64,000 nt of DNA from the NCBI RefSeq assembly GCF_018069805.1, contig NZ_JAGPYN010000003.1:124001-188000 (forward strand). Direction: 5' to 3'. Positions 46,391 to 55,073 of this stretch are shown here, in pieces (position 1 is the stretch's first letter; every line of letters begins with the position of its first letter). This DNA is from Pseudoalteromonas ostreae. GTDB lineage: Bacteria > Pseudomonadota > Gammaproteobacteria > Enterobacterales > Alteromonadaceae. The position numbers were made by a program, and so were the translations under genes. Below the pieces are notes generated by a model. The model ran no database searches. It was not told the origin of the DNA and saw only the letters and a list, made by a program, of their open reading frames with translations.

Positions 46391-47122
46391 ATGTTAAGAC
46401 AGAGTTTAGTTTTATTAGGGTTACTTGTGCTTGCAGGATGCGCGCAAGTGCCTGATGAAAAAATAGATGAGCGAGATCCGCTGCAATCATTTAACCGGCC
46501 AATGTACGATTTTAATATGGATGTACTCGATGCATATGTGTTGCGTCCAGTTGCAGTTGGTTATGTAGCTGTTACACCAACACCGGTGCGCCGTAGTATT
46601 GTCAATTTTACTGGTAATATTAGTGCGCCAACTGATGCCATTAATGCCACGTTGCAAGGCAAAGCGGGTAATGCTGGTGTGAGCTTAGCGCGGTTTTTAG
46701 TTAATTCAACAGTGGGTATTCTTGGCTTATTTGATGTTGCTACATCACTTGGTTTGAATATTGTTGATGAAGACTTTGGTCAAACTTTGGGAGTCTGGGG
46801 GATAGGTGACGGTGCTTATTTGATGCTACCAGGAATGGGACCGTCAACAGCGCGTAACCTAACGGGTGATGTGGTTGATAGGTTTGTGCTACCGAAAATT
46901 GCCTTAACCACGCCACAAACTGTATTGGTGTTTGCGTTAAGGGTTGTAGAAGCCAGGGCTTCTTTAATACCACAAGAAAGCTTATTGAATGAGTCACTCG
47001 ACCCGTATATTTTTATGAAAGACATTTACTTTCAACGTCAGTTATATGAGCTGTACGATGGTAATCCACCAGTTGAAAAAGAACCCGAAGATTTTGATGA
47101 AGACTTTTTAGAAAGCCTTTAA
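46391..47122 (+). CDS. mlaA: Outer-membrane lipid asymmetry lipoprotein MlaA (VacJ)
   Basis: Lipoprotein of 243 residues that removes misplaced phospholipids from the outer leaflet. The lipobox LAGC has Cys17 with Ala at +2, so outer-membrane sorting is expected. The family stretch DPLQSFNRPMYDFN and LGVWGIGDGAYLMLPGMGP are clear. It is 11 bases after ccmI, so it is probably read with ccm although its role is unrelated; the mla transporter genes are not here. A strong terminator follows. Confidence 0.95.
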   Translation: MLRQSLVLLGLLVLAGCAQVPDEKIDERDPLQSFNRPMYDFNMDVLDAYVLRPVAVGYVAVTPTPVRRSIVNFTGNISAPTDAINATLQGKAGNAGVSLARFLVNSTVGILGLFDVATSLGLNIVDEDFGQTLGVWGIGDGAYLMLPGMGPSTARNLTGDVVDRFVLPKIALTTPQTVLVFALRVVEARASLIPQESLLNESLDPYIFMKDIYFQRQLYELYDGNPPVEKEPEDFDEDFLESL

Positions 47123-47142
47123 TGGGTATTTTCAGGTTAAAT

Positions 47143-47172
47143 AAAAATGCCAGCATCTAAGCTGGCATTTTT
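47143..47172. terminator. Bidirectional terminator between mlaA and EAL-HDOD gene
   Basis: Perfect 12-bp stem: AAAAATGCCAGC (47143-47154) and GCTGGCATTTTT (47161-47172) with a 6-base loop. T runs lie on both strands, so it can end both convergent units. Confidence 0.9.
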
Positions 47173-47189
47173 ATTTACGGTATTATTTA

Positions 47190-48413
47190 TTATCCTGCTA
47201 GTACTTTCATTTGCTCATTCGCCCAGTTAACGGCATCATGATATGCATCAGGTACTTTATCAGCACCAAGACCTAACTCATCTTGAATCGCATTCGCGCC
47301 TTGCCAGTTAGCCTGTTCATACTGCTTTACTAATATAAGGTATTTCGCCAGCAAACCTTCATCATTTAATAAAGCTAACTTGATGTCGTTGGACAATGGC
47401 AGTTTTTTCATCACGCTCTGCATATCTTCATCTAATATGGCATCCATTAATGACATCATTCCTGTTAAAAAAGCCATTCCCGTATCTTTGAGTTTATTAT
47501 GGCTTATAGCTAGCAATTCAGTAAAGCGTGCTCTGGTTAACGATAAACGTATTAGCTCAGCGGGTTTATCACCAGCGACTTGCGCTGCAAATAATAGCGA
47601 TAAAAACTTTTTAATTTCTGCCGCTCCTAACACAATCAGTGCTTGTTTGATGGTGCTGATCTCAGCTCTGCGCTTAAATGCTGCTGAATTACTATAACGT
47701 AATAACTTATATGAGAGGTTTACATCTCGCTCAAATACGTCGGTAATTTTCTTTAAATTGACTTCAACAGTTGATGTTTCATAAAGCAGCTCGGCAAGGG
47801 CTATTTCCGATGGCGGCAAGGTTTTGCTTTGCACCATTTCTGGTTTGGAAAAGAAAAATCCTTGAAAGTATGCAAAACCAAGATCTAATGCTAATTGATA
47901 TTTTTCGTAGGTTTCGACCTTTTCAGCCAATAATTTTATATGCGGATATGGTTTAATTTCTTCTATTATGGTGCGGATATTCGCTACTTCACAATTGATA
48001 AAATCTATTTTAATAATATCAATAAAAGGGTAGAAATGACGCCATACAGGCTGATGAATATAATCATCCAACGCGAGCGTATAACCTTTTTGTTTTAAAT
48101 CTTTGACGATCGCGAGTAAACGTTTTCCTGGTTGGATAGTCTCAAGTATTTCTACAATAACCTGATCTTTACCAAGCAGTGTTGGGTAGCCCTTTTGTAG
48201 TGTTTCAAGTGTAAAGTTGATATACGCTGGTTTATTATCGGTGAGATCTTCTAAACCAAAATTGAATTGGCTGCCTTCAATTAGTCGAGTGGTCGCCTCG
48301 TCACCATCAATGTCAGGGAACACATTATCCACGCCATCACGAAAGAGTAGCTCATACCCTACAAGTTGTTTGTTTCGATCTAAAATTGGTTGGCGTGCAG
48401 CATAAAAATACAT
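47190..48413 (-). CDS. EAL-HDOD signalling protein with degenerate EAL domain
   Basis: 407 residues. The N-terminal half is an EAL-type domain: YELLFRDG in place of the EAL motif, LALDDY where active enzymes have DDFG, KIDF, LAEKVET and FQGFFFSKP. The catalytic loop is altered, so it may bind rather than cleave cyclic-di-GMP. The C-terminal half is an HDOD domain (YKLLRYSNSAAFKRRAEIST and QALIVLGAAEI). I favour the ATG at 48413 (MYFYAARQPILD), which is how homologues begin; a GTG 15 bases upstream is also open. Proteins of this build act in regulation in marine gammaproteobacteria, but the target is unknown. Confidence 0.85.
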   Translation of the reverse strand: MYFYAARQPILDRNKQLVGYELLFRDGVDNVFPDIDGDEATTRLIEGSQFNFGLEDLTDNKPAYINFTLETLQKGYPTLLGKDQVIVEILETIQPGKRLLAIVKDLKQKGYTLALDDYIHQPVWRHFYPFIDIIKIDFINCEVANIRTIIEEIKPYPHIKLLAEKVETYEKYQLALDLGFAYFQGFFFSKPEMVQSKTLPPSEIALAELLYETSTVEVNLKKITDVFERDVNLSYKLLRYSNSAAFKRRAEISTIKQALIVLGAAEIKKFLSLLFAAQVAGDKPAELIRLSLTRARFTELLAISHNKLKDTGMAFLTGMMSLMDAILDEDMQSVMKKLPLSNDIKLALLNDEGLLAKYLILVKQYEQANWQGANAIQDELGLGADKVPDAYHDAVNWANEQMKVLAG

Positions 48414-48789
48414 AAACAGCGGATCCACATCAGTTAAGCGATTACTTGGGCAATATAGGATAAAACAGTATAAATAGCATTAATTATATTTAAAATGTCA
48501 ATACTATAGTATTGATTAATTGCGAAACCATCGATCTAAGCCTAGGGTAATTAAGTATTAATTACCATGTTCTGTAGTTAAAAAATTAACCTTCAGGTAA
48601 AACAGCTTAACCCTATATCATTGTAAGGTTACCTTATGGATTGGAGTTATTCACCCTTAGCATGATATAGTCGAACACTAGGATGGTTTTTACACCAATA
48701 ATGACTTTGTATCGTATTGATTTAATATTGGTTTGTGAGTCATTATTAGGATTAAAAGCCAGATTTTAACTTCAAAGTTGGAGGCGAAT
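48414..48789. other. Divergent control region with nested palindromes (EAL-HDOD / putP)
   Basis: 376 bases without a gene. It holds four inverted repeats: TCAATACTATAGTATTGA (48498-48515, perfect 18-bp palindrome); GGTAATTA/TAATTACC (48546-48566, 5-base spacer); TAAGGTTACCTTA (48624-48636); and AATAATGACT (48697-48706) with AGTCATTATT (48738-48747), 31 bases apart, with CCAATA/TATTGG overlapping it. The last is close to where the putP promoter should lie. No small gene, tRNA or confident -35/-10 pair was seen. The palindromes are likely operators or mRNA structures. Confidence 0.6.
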
Positions 48790-50313
48790 TTGGAAACTGG
48801 AATGATTATTTCTTTAGCTGCGTATTTTATCGTAATGCTAGGTATTGGCTTGTACGCTTATAAGCAGTCTACCGCCGATGTGTCGGGTTATATGTTGGGT
48901 GGAAGAAGTTTATCACCTGCCGTAGCTGCATTATCTGCTGGTGCATCAGACATGAGTGGCTGGCTACTTATGGGTTTACCCGGAGCCATGTATTTATTTG
49001 GCTTAAGTAAAGTTTGGATTGCTATAGGTTTAGTGCTTGGCGCTTGGGCAAACTACTTCTTAGTCGCACCACGTCTGCGTATTTATACTGAAAAAGCGAA
49101 TGATTCGATTACCATTCCTGATTACTTTGCTAACCGTTTTGCTGATAATAAAAATATATTACGTGTCATTTCGGCAATCGTGATCATCGTATTCTTTACA
49201 CTTTATACTTCGTCTGGTGTTGTCGCTGGCGGTAAATTATTCGAAAATTCATTTCAGATGAGTTATGAAATGGGGCTGTACGTAACCACTGGGGTCGTTG
49301 TGCTATATACCTTATTTGGGGGCTTTTTAGCGGTTAGTTTGACTGACTTTGTTCAAGGCTGCATCATGTTTATTTCGTTGCTAGCAGTTCCAGTTGCAAC
49401 GTATATGATGTTAGATCAGCCAGTGTTAGACACACTTGCTAATGCCAGCTATGACTTGCTGTTAAGCGCTCCGAAAGAGAGCGAACTCCACACTCTTAAT
49501 ATGCTTGATTGGTTTGCTGGTGGTTCAACCATCGCGATTATTTCTGCAATGGCATGGGGCTTAGGTTATTTCGGTCAGCCACATATTATCGTTCGCTTTA
49601 TGTCAGTACGCTCTGTTAAAGATATGCCAACTATGCGTCGTATTGGTATGTCGTGGATGACCTTATCAGCAATTGGTGCAGTATTAACGGGGTTATTTGG
49701 TGCTGCATATATGATTGAAAACCAAATGTTAATTGATGATAAAGAAACAATTTTCTTAGTGTTATCGGAATTAATATTTCATCCGTTAATTGCAGGTTTT
49801 TTACTTGCTGCTATTTTAGCTACAATCATGAGTACTATCTCGTCTCAGCTATTAGTATGTTCAAGTTCACTAACTGAAGATTTTTACAAAATTTATTTGA
49901 ACCGCAGTGCCTCACAAATTGAACTGGTTTTAGTTGGTCGAATTAGTGTGTTACTCGTTGCATTATTTGCTATTTACTTGGCTTATGATCGCAATAGTTC
50001 GATTTTAGATTTGGTCAGTAATGCGTGGGCTGGTTTTGGTGCTGCATTTGGCCCGTTAGTATTACTTAGCTTGTATTGGAAGCGAATGAATCTACAAGGT
50101 GCGATCAGTGGCATGGTTGTGGGTGCAGGGACAGTGTTGATCTGGATATACGCGCCAATCACTATAAATGGTGAGAGCCTCAGCAGTATCATTTATGAAA
50201 TTATACCGGGCTTTATACTTGCAACAATTGCAATCATTACAGTGAGCTTATCAACAGCGCCACCAAATAAAGAGATCACCGAATTATTTGATGAAGTTGA
50301 ACAAGGGCTATAA
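48790..50313 (+). CDS. putP: Sodium/proline symporter PutP
   Basis: Sodium:solute symporter family, 507 residues with about 13 membrane helices, importing proline with Na+. Marks include the GGRSLSPAVAALSAGASDMSG sodium-site stretch (first half of the motif), SAMAWGLGYFGQPHIIVRFM and the late ATIMSTISSQLLV. The start is uncertain: GGAGG at 48780-48784 favours TTG at 48790 (METGMIIS), while ATG at 48802 is a shorter alternative. No putA lies nearby. Ends in a strong terminator. Confidence 0.92.
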   Translation: METGMIISLAAYFIVMLGIGLYAYKQSTADVSGYMLGGRSLSPAVAALSAGASDMSGWLLMGLPGAMYLFGLSKVWIAIGLVLGAWANYFLVAPRLRIYTEKANDSITIPDYFANRFADNKNILRVISAIVIIVFFTLYTSSGVVAGGKLFENSFQMSYEMGLYVTTGVVVLYTLFGGFLAVSLTDFVQGCIMFISLLAVPVATYMMLDQPVLDTLANASYDLLLSAPKESELHTLNMLDWFAGGSTIAIISAMAWGLGYFGQPHIIVRFMSVRSVKDMPTMRRIGMSWMTLSAIGAVLTGLFGAAYMIENQMLIDDKETIFLVLSELIFHPLIAGFLLAAILATIMSTISSQLLVCSSSLTEDFYKIYLNRSASQIELVLVGRISVLLVALFAIYLAYDRNSSILDLVSNAWAGFGAAFGPLVLLSLYWKRMNLQGAISGMVVGAGTVLIWIYAPITINGESLSSIIYEIIPGFILATIAIITVSLSTAPPNKEITELFDEVEQGL

Positions 50314-50330
50314 CGGGTAGTCGTTTTTAT

Positions 50331-50366
50331 AACTAAAAAAGGGCAATTAATTGCCCTTTTTTAGTT
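50331..50366. terminator. Bidirectional terminator between putP and yebG
   Basis: A perfect 36-base palindrome: each arm is 18 bases, with GGGCAATT/AATTGCCC at the centre and A6/T6 runs outside. It serves both convergent genes. Confidence 0.92.
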
Positions 50367-50383
50367 AGTTAACTTGTAAGTTT

Positions 50384-50698
50384 TTAGCTTGCTTCTTTAT
50401 CAGCGCTGGCTTTTATCGGCGCTACATTTTCTTTTTTTACTTTCGCCGCAGGTGCTTTCTGTATTGCCTCTTTGCCGCCTTTAAGTACATTCATAAAGTC
50501 GTCTTTACTTTTAGCAATCTCAAGTGCGAGCGATTCGATTTGTTGTTCGCTTAGTGGCACATCAACTTTTTCAAGCATAACCTCAAGCGACTCTGCTATA
50601 TCAAGCATTTTGTCATACGCGTCAGCTTCTTTTTTAGTAGTAAACGTCATACGCTCGACTCCGTTTTTCTCTACAACATATTTAACAACAACAGCCAT
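50384..50698 (-). CDS. yebG: YebG-family SOS-induced protein
   Basis: 104 residues. The N-terminal 45 residues match YebG: MAVVVKYVVEKNGVERMTFT followed by TKKEADAYDKMLDIAE. The rest is helical and ends in a Lys/Ala-rich tail. In E. coli, YebG is a small LexA-controlled protein of unclear function. The start is the ATG at 50698, 7 bases after GGAG; an ATG 15 bases earlier is unlikely. A near-perfect LexA site 50 bases upstream supports the identification and DNA-damage control. Confidence 0.9.
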   Translation of the reverse strand: MAVVVKYVVEKNGVERMTFTTKKEADAYDKMLDIAESLEVMLEKVDVPLSEQQIESLALEIAKSKDDFMNVLKGGKEAIQKAPAAKVKKENVAPIKASADKEAS

Positions 50699-50748
50699 GA
50701 TTTCTCCTGCCAATTTGCTTGGTGAATAACAAGTTCACCTTGATTGAT

Positions 50749-50768
50749 TACTGTTTTTATGTACAGTA
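50749..50768. promoter_or_regulatory. LexA (SOS) box of yebG
   Basis: TACTGTTTTTATGTACAGTA: CTG at 50751-50753 and CAG at 50764-50766 with the exact 10-base spacing of the gammaproteobacterial SOS box (taCTGT-N8-aCAGta). It lies 50 bases before the yebG start. Confidence 0.85.
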
Positions 50769-50821
50769 ATTGTTTATTAGTCTTTTTGCAAGTGAACATT
50801 TTTATTTTTTGCTACTAGGAT

Positions 50822-50850
50822 TTGACAAAGAGGTACAACTTTACTTTATT
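50822..50850 (+). promoter_or_regulatory. Putative sigma-70 promoter of comEA
   Basis: TTGACA at 50822-50827 and TTTATT at 50845-50850, with a 17-base spacer. The -35 is perfect, the -10 matches 4 of 6. It would leave a leader of about 100 bases before comEA. Confidence 0.4.
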
Positions 50851-50959
50851 TAGATAGTCGCACTTTTTCAGTATGACTTTATTTGGGTGTAGTCCAAAAG
50901 TGAGGGCATTAAAATCAACTATTAACTGAGTCCACGTATGGATATCATGGAGGAGAAAC

Positions 50960-51259
50960 ATGAAGTTTTTAACTTTAATAGTAGTAGTGTTTGGTCTCGC
51001 TTTTTCATTGCCCAGTAGCGCCGCAGTGACTAAAACCAAAGCAACTGAAAGTAGTATAAGTAAAGTTCAGTTAGTCAATGTGAATCAAGCCACTGTTGAG
51101 CAACTTATTAGTCTGCCGGGTATTGGTAAATCAAAAGCGCAAGCGATAATAGATTACCGTACCGAGCAAGGGCACTTTAAGTCTGTTGCAGATCTAGCAC
51201 AGGTAAAAGGTATTGGCGATAAATTAGTCGCTAAACTGGATGGCAAAGTTACATTCTAA
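50960..51259 (+). CDS. comEA: ComEA-family helix-hairpin-helix protein
   Basis: 99 residues. A signal peptide spans about 1-22 (VFGLAFSLPSSAA), then a double helix-hairpin-helix domain (NVNQATVEQLISLPGIGKSK and FKSVADLAQVKGIGDKLVA). The family binds double-stranded DNA in the periplasm and draws it in during natural transformation. Preceded by GGAGGAG at good spacing. No other competence gene lies in the window, as is usual for Gram-negative comEA. Confidence 0.9.
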   Translation: MKFLTLIVVVFGLAFSLPSSAAVTKTKATESSISKVQLVNVNQATVEQLISLPGIGKSKAQAIIDYRTEQGHFKSVADLAQVKGIGDKLVAKLDGKVTF

Positions 51260-51266
51260 AAATGAA

Positions 51267-51287
51267 CAGGGCGAATTATTCGCCCTG
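51267..51287 (-). terminator. Terminator after the dsbB-linked membrane gene
   Basis: CAGGGCGAA (51267-51275) and TTCGCCCTG (51279-51287) form a 9-bp stem with a 3-base loop. On the minus strand it is followed by TTCATTTTT. It overlaps the last codons and stop of the minus-strand gene and may also affect comEA. Confidence 0.65.
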
Positions 51288-51575
51288 CTCAAATTGCTTA
51301 ATAGCGTCGCTTAAATAGCGTTTAGAAAATTGAATCTCGACAGGAGTGGTTAACAACGGGTAACTTAACCCAGCCACTAGTAATACAGGAAGTAATAGCC
51401 AACCTTCAACATACGCTAATGATAGAAATACAGGGATCAATAGAACTAATTTTATAATACGTAAATTGATTTTTTGCATTGGAGTTAACATACTCAGTGC
51501 AATCGCAATTATTTGTTGACGCTGACGTATTTTAAATGGTTTTAATTGTGTTACTTGGCTTGAAAAGAATGCCAT
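51276..51575 (-). CDS. Small two-helix membrane protein downstream of dsbB (DUF6170-like)
   Basis: 99 residues. A polar N-terminus (MAFFSSQVTQLKPFKIRQRQ) is followed by two predicted membrane helices (about 36-55 and 58-75) and a short C-terminal cytoplasmic tail ending EQGE. The start is the ATG at 51575, 2 bases after the dsbB stop; a longer reading inside dsbB is rejected. It resembles uncharacterised proteins placed beside dsbB in Alteromonadales, which I recall as DUF6170. The coupling suggests an envelope role, but no function can be given. Confidence 0.7.
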   Translation of the reverse strand: MAFFSSQVTQLKPFKIRQRQQIIAIALSMLTPMQKINLRIIKLVLLIPVFLSLAYVEGWLLLPVLLVAGLSYPLLTTPVEIQFSKRYLSDAIKQFEQGE

Positions 51576-51577
51576 CG

Positions 51578-52090
51578 TTATAGCGACTTTTTGATTATTA
51601 AACGACTTGCTACAACGCCGATTAATAGCAAAGTAAATGCGGCAAAAATGATCTCCATCCACGCCGGCATACTTAGTCCTGCGAATTGCCAATCGATGTT
51701 GCCGCAGTCACCTGTTGCAGCAAAAAAATGTGGTATCCATTCGTGTAATGGTAATGGGAAATTTGGTTCGAATTCACAGCTAAACGCAAAAGGATCAGTG
51801 GTAGTTTGCATGTCGATATGTTCGCGTGCAATTAAATAACCCCAAATACTGGCAACTGCCCATGCAGAAAATGCTGTTAGACGGCATATTACATTCGTGG
51901 GTTTAATTGCACCGAGTAACCCTGCGGCTAATAATCCCAGCATGGCAGTACGTTGGTAAATACACATAATGCATGGCTCTAAGCCCATTTGATATTGAAA
52001 AAACAATGCGATTACTTCAAAAATAAAAGCGCTAAAAGCGAGCAGTAACCAAGCACTGCGCTGTTGGGCTAACTTTGCTAACCAAGTCAT
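51578..52090 (-). CDS. dsbB: Disulfide bond formation protein DsbB
   Basis: Inner-membrane quinone reductase that re-oxidises DsbA; 170 residues with four helices. The first cysteine pair is Cys40-Ile-Met-Cys43 in the first periplasmic loop, the second pair Cys105 and Cys129 in the long second loop. The helix after the first pair begins YQRTAMLGL, with the Arg conserved at the quinone site. It forms a short minus-strand operon with the small membrane protein; nhaB upstream has its own terminator. Confidence 0.95.
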   Translation of the reverse strand: MTWLAKLAQQRSAWLLLAFSAFIFEVIALFFQYQMGLEPCIMCIYQRTAMLGLLAAGLLGAIKPTNVICRLTAFSAWAVASIWGYLIAREHIDMQTTTDPFAFSCEFEPNFPLPLHEWIPHFFAATGDCGNIDWQFAGLSMPAWMEIIFAAFTLLLIGVVASRLIIKKSL

Positions 52091-52174
52091 AAAATATCCA
52101 ATCTATAATTTGTAGATGAATTATGACTTAGTCATTAAACTAGGCGCAAGGATAAAGATGATTTGTAACAATAA

Positions 52175-52196
52175 AAAAGCCGCCAAAGCAGCTTTT
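52175..52196 (-). terminator. Terminator after nhaB
   Basis: AAAAGCCGC (52175-52183) and GCAGCTTTT (52188-52196) form a 9-bp stem with one G-U pair and a 4-base loop. On the minus strand it is followed by TTATT after a T6 run. It separates nhaB from dsbB. Confidence 0.8.
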
Positions 52197-52248
52197 ATTA
52201 TTAAACCTAAATGTAGGTTAAGGAATTTACTGTCAAGAATTCGGATAT

Positions 52249-53832
52249 TTAGTGCCCTGAACTTCCCATACCTTGTAAGCTTAAACTATGATGCTCTATC
52301 CAACCCCATTGATAGAGTAAATCAGTTACCTCACTGAGGCCAATATATGTGCAGCTTAAACCAACAATCGTAAGTACAATGGTATAGGGGAGTGCCATAT
52401 ACACCATACGACCGTAGGACAAGCGTAATACGGGAGCAAGAGTTGATGTTAGTAAGAATAAAAAAGCAGCTTGTCCATTCGGTGTCGCTACACTTGGTAA
52501 GTTAGTGCCAGTATTAATTGCTACTGCTAATAAATCAAATTGGTCGCGGCTAATTTGTCCTGCTTTTAAAGCCGCCGCCACTTCATTAATGTAGACAGTG
52601 CCAACAAACACATTATCACTGACCATAGAGAGTAGGCCATTAGCGACAAAAAACATAACTAACTGTAATTGGCCTTCGAATGTAAGTACCCAAGTTATTA
52701 CTGGAGTAAATAAATGTTGGTCAATAATTACGGCAACGATTGAGAAAAATACACATAACAGTGCAGTAAACGGCAATGCTTCTTCAAATGCCTTTCCTAG
52801 TTGGTGTTCTTCGATTATACCTGCGGACGCAGTTGCAAAAATAATGACGGATAAGCCAATTAAGCCAACGGTAGCAAAGTGTAAAGCTAATGCAATGATC
52901 AACCACACAGCAATAAATGACTGAAACATCAGATTAACTTTATCGCGTTTAGTGCGTTTGTTATCGAGCTCTTTGGCGTGATCAGCAAGTATTTGATGAA
53001 TCGGTTCTGGTAACTTTGCGCCATAACCGAAGGTTTTTGTTTTTTCGAGTAATATTGTAGTAACAATACCAGCGATGAATACAGGCATAGTAACAGGCAA
53101 CATACGCAAGAAAAACTCCCCAAATTGCCAACTTGCTCGCTCTGCAATAATAAGATTTTGTGGTTCACCCACCATAGTGCAGACCCCACCAAGCGCGGTA
53201 CCAATTGAAGCATGCATTAATAGGTTACGTAAGAAAGCCCGAAATTCTTCAAGTTCCTGACGATTAACTGGGCGCACTTGGTTATCATCGTTAATATCAT
53301 GTTCGCTAGTGGAGTCTTTCCCTGAGGCGACTTTATGGTAAATACTGTAAAAGCCCATGGCGACAGCAATGACCACCGCCATTACTGTAAGTGCGTCTAA
53401 AAATGCAGAAAGAAATGCTGCCGCAATAGTAAATGCCAAGGAAAGCACTGTTTTGCTACGTACTGATACCACCAAGCGGGTAAAAATATAGAGCAATAAA
53501 TCTTTCATAAAGTAGATACCAGCGACCATAAAGATCAACAGTAAGATAACATCTACATTTTGAACAATTTCATGCTCTACTTGTCCAGCAGTTGTCATGC
53601 CGATAAACAGTGCTTCAATTGCAAGTAAACCACCTGGCTGTAGTGGATAACATTTCAGTGCCATCGCGAGAGTAAAAATAAACTCTAAAACTAATGCCCA
53701 GCCAGCCATGTAGGGATTGATATGAAATAATACGGGGTTAATTGCTAAAAAAGCAATAATCGTGTATTTATACCAATGTGGGGCAGAGCCTAAAAAATTT
53801 TTAAAAATTGCATTGAAAACACTCTGTTGCAT
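52249..53832 (-). CDS. nhaB: Na+/H+ antiporter NhaB
   Basis: Sodium/proton antiporter of 527 residues with about 12 membrane helices. Family marks include the start [20 protein letters not shown], the [19 protein letters not shown] stretch and [16 protein letters not shown]. It supports sodium export and pH control, fitting a marine lifestyle. Divergent from fadR, an arrangement shared by other gammaproteobacteria, and followed by dsbB. Confidence 0.95.
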   Translation of the reverse strand: MQQSVFNAIFKNFLGSAPHWYKYTIIAFLAINPVLFHINPYMAGWALVLEFIFTLAMALKCYPLQPGGLLAIEALFIGMTTAGQVEHEIVQNVDVILLLIFMVAGIYFMKDLLLYIFTRLVVSVRSKTVLSLAFTIAAAFLSAFLDALTVMAVVIAVAMGFYSIYHKVASGKDSTSEHDINDDNQVRPVNRQELEEFRAFLRNLLMHASIGTALGGVCTMVGEPQNLIIAERASWQFGEFFLRMLPVTMPVFIAGIVTTILLEKTKTFGYGAKLPEPIHQILADHAKELDNKRTKRDKVNLMFQSFIAVWLIIALALHFATVGLIGLSVIIFATASAGIIEEHQLGKAFEEALPFTALLCVFFSIVAVIIDQHLFTPVITWVLTFEGQLQLVMFFVANGLLSMVSDNVFVGTVYINEVAAALKAGQISRDQFDLLAVAINTGTNLPSVATPNGQAAFLFLLTSTLAPVLRLSYGRMVYMALPYTIVLTIVGLSCTYIGLSEVTDLLYQWGWIEHHSLSLQGMGSSGH

Positions 53833-54261
53833 AGGTGTTCCTTATTATTGTACATTTAAGTATAACTGTTGTTGGTTAAGTTAATTCGTCTAATCGTGGT
53901 GTAATTAAAAAGCTATTAACAACATCGCTACCTTTTATCCATTTAATATGCAGCGTTATATAAAAGTGTAGTTGAAATAGCTAACTGGGTGTTTTTATCC
54001 AGTTCATATAGTGTGCATAATGATGTTAAATGTCTATTACTCTTTATGGTTAATCTTCTCAACTTAGTCGCAAAAAAAGCGACATGAAAGAGTGATAAAT
54101 TAGTTTGTATCCATTTAAAGATGTGGCTAGGGTAGAGGCTTAAGCCTGTCGCTGTGGGTGAATTAATGGCATGACTTTACTTGTTAGTTTGGCTTCATCT
54201 GGTACAATCAGTCAGTTAATCGTTTAAAGTAATGTTATGTGGTAACTCAAGTGGGAATTGA
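53833..54261. other. Divergent nhaB-fadR control region
   Basis: 429 bases without a gene. It contains a GTCGC/GCGAC inverted repeat around seven A (54067-54083), the fadR promoter/operator near 54181-54213, and three loose copies of TATCCA with T-rich left flanks at 53936, 53996 and 54108, the first two exactly 60 bases apart. No open frame with a ribosome site, tRNA or clear nhaB promoter was seen. Confidence 0.5.
54181..54213 (+). promoter_or_regulatory. fadR promoter with overlapping FadR operator
   Basis: TTGTTA (54181-54186) and TACAAT (54203-54208) are 16 bases apart. The -10 lies in ATCTGGTACAATCAGTC (54197-54213), an imperfect inverted repeat CTGGT/ATCAG close to the FadR site pattern (CTGGTC-N-GACCAG). 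FadR would cover the -10 and repress itself. 49 bases before the start. Confidence 0.55.
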
Positions 54262-54975
54262 ATGAGAATTTTTAAAGCGAAAAGCCCAGCAGGGTTTGCC
54301 GAAGAGTACATTGTTGAGTCAATTTGGAATGGTGATTTTCCACCAGGTTCTATTCTTCCCGCTGAGCGAGAGTTATCAGAATTAATCGGTGTTACTCGTA
54401 CTACCTTACGTGAAGTATTGCAACGTTTAGCCCGTGATGGCTGGCTAACCATTCAACATGGCAAGCCGACACGCGTAAATAACTTTTGGGAAACGTCAGG
54501 ACTTAATATTCTTGAAACATTAGCCCGTCTTGATGAAGACAAAATGCCCGAGTTAACCGACCAGTTACTTTCTGCGCGTACTAATATTAGCGCTATTTAT
54601 ACTCGTGCAGCCATTAAATTAGCACCTGACCGCGTGATAGAAATTCTTTCACAAAGTGATGAACTTGAAGATAGTGCACAAGCTTTTGCTGATTATGATT
54701 ACAAAGTACATCATGAGTTAGCTGTTGCAGGTAATAACCGTATTTATGTACTTATTCTTAATGGTTTTAAAGGTTTTTACTCTAAAATTGGTTGTCATTA
54801 CTTTTCAGATCCAGGCACGCGTCAGTTAGCGCGTCAATTCTATAAAGACTTAACCGTACTTGCTGAGAAACGCGAACATGATGGCGCAATTTCAATGATG
54901 CGTAAATACGGTCATCAAACGGGTGAAATTTGGCAAAAAATCCGCGGTGATATGCCGGAAAATATCATGGATTAA
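54262..54975 (+). CDS. fadR: Fatty acid metabolism regulator FadR
   Basis: GntR-family regulator of 237 residues that senses long-chain acyl-CoA, represses beta-oxidation and activates unsaturated fatty acid synthesis. The N-terminal winged helix (about 1-75) has [20 protein letters not shown] and [20 protein letters not shown]. The all-helical acyl-CoA domain follows. It lacks the extra ligand-domain insertion known in Vibrio, so it is nearer the E. coli length (239). Confidence 0.95.
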   Translation: MRIFKAKSPAGFAEEYIVESIWNGDFPPGSILPAERELSELIGVTRTTLREVLQRLARDGWLTIQHGKPTRVNNFWETSGLNILETLARLDEDKMPELTDQLLSARTNISAIYTRAAIKLAPDRVIEILSQSDELEDSAQAFADYDYKVHHELAVAGNNRIYVLILNGFKGFYSKIGCHYFSDPGTRQLARQFYKDLTVLAEKREHDGAISMMRKYGHQTGEIWQKIRGDMPENIMD

Positions 54976-55007
54976 CTCTGCATTTACTACGTAGTTATAC
55001 CGATAAC

Positions 55008-55030
55008 AAGCCTGCACCTGCAGGCTTTTT
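55008..55030 (+). terminator. Terminator after fadR
   Basis: AAGCCTGCA (55008-55016) and TGCAGGCTT (55019-55027) make a 9-bp stem, followed by TTTT. Confidence 0.88.
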
Positions 55031-55073
55031 TGTCGCTGTTATTAATGACAAACAGCTAGTGATACACAGCCGT

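Noticed and set aside
50815..51039. Minus-strand open frame over the comEA leader and start
   Set aside because: It overlaps the ComEA signal peptide region and shows no family likeness; comEA has a strong ribosome site and clear domain.
51576..51692. Longer version of the small membrane protein reaching into dsbB
   Set aside because: The extra N-terminal residues overlap dsbB in another frame; the ATG at 51575 follows the dsbB stop directly and gives a compact two-helix protein.
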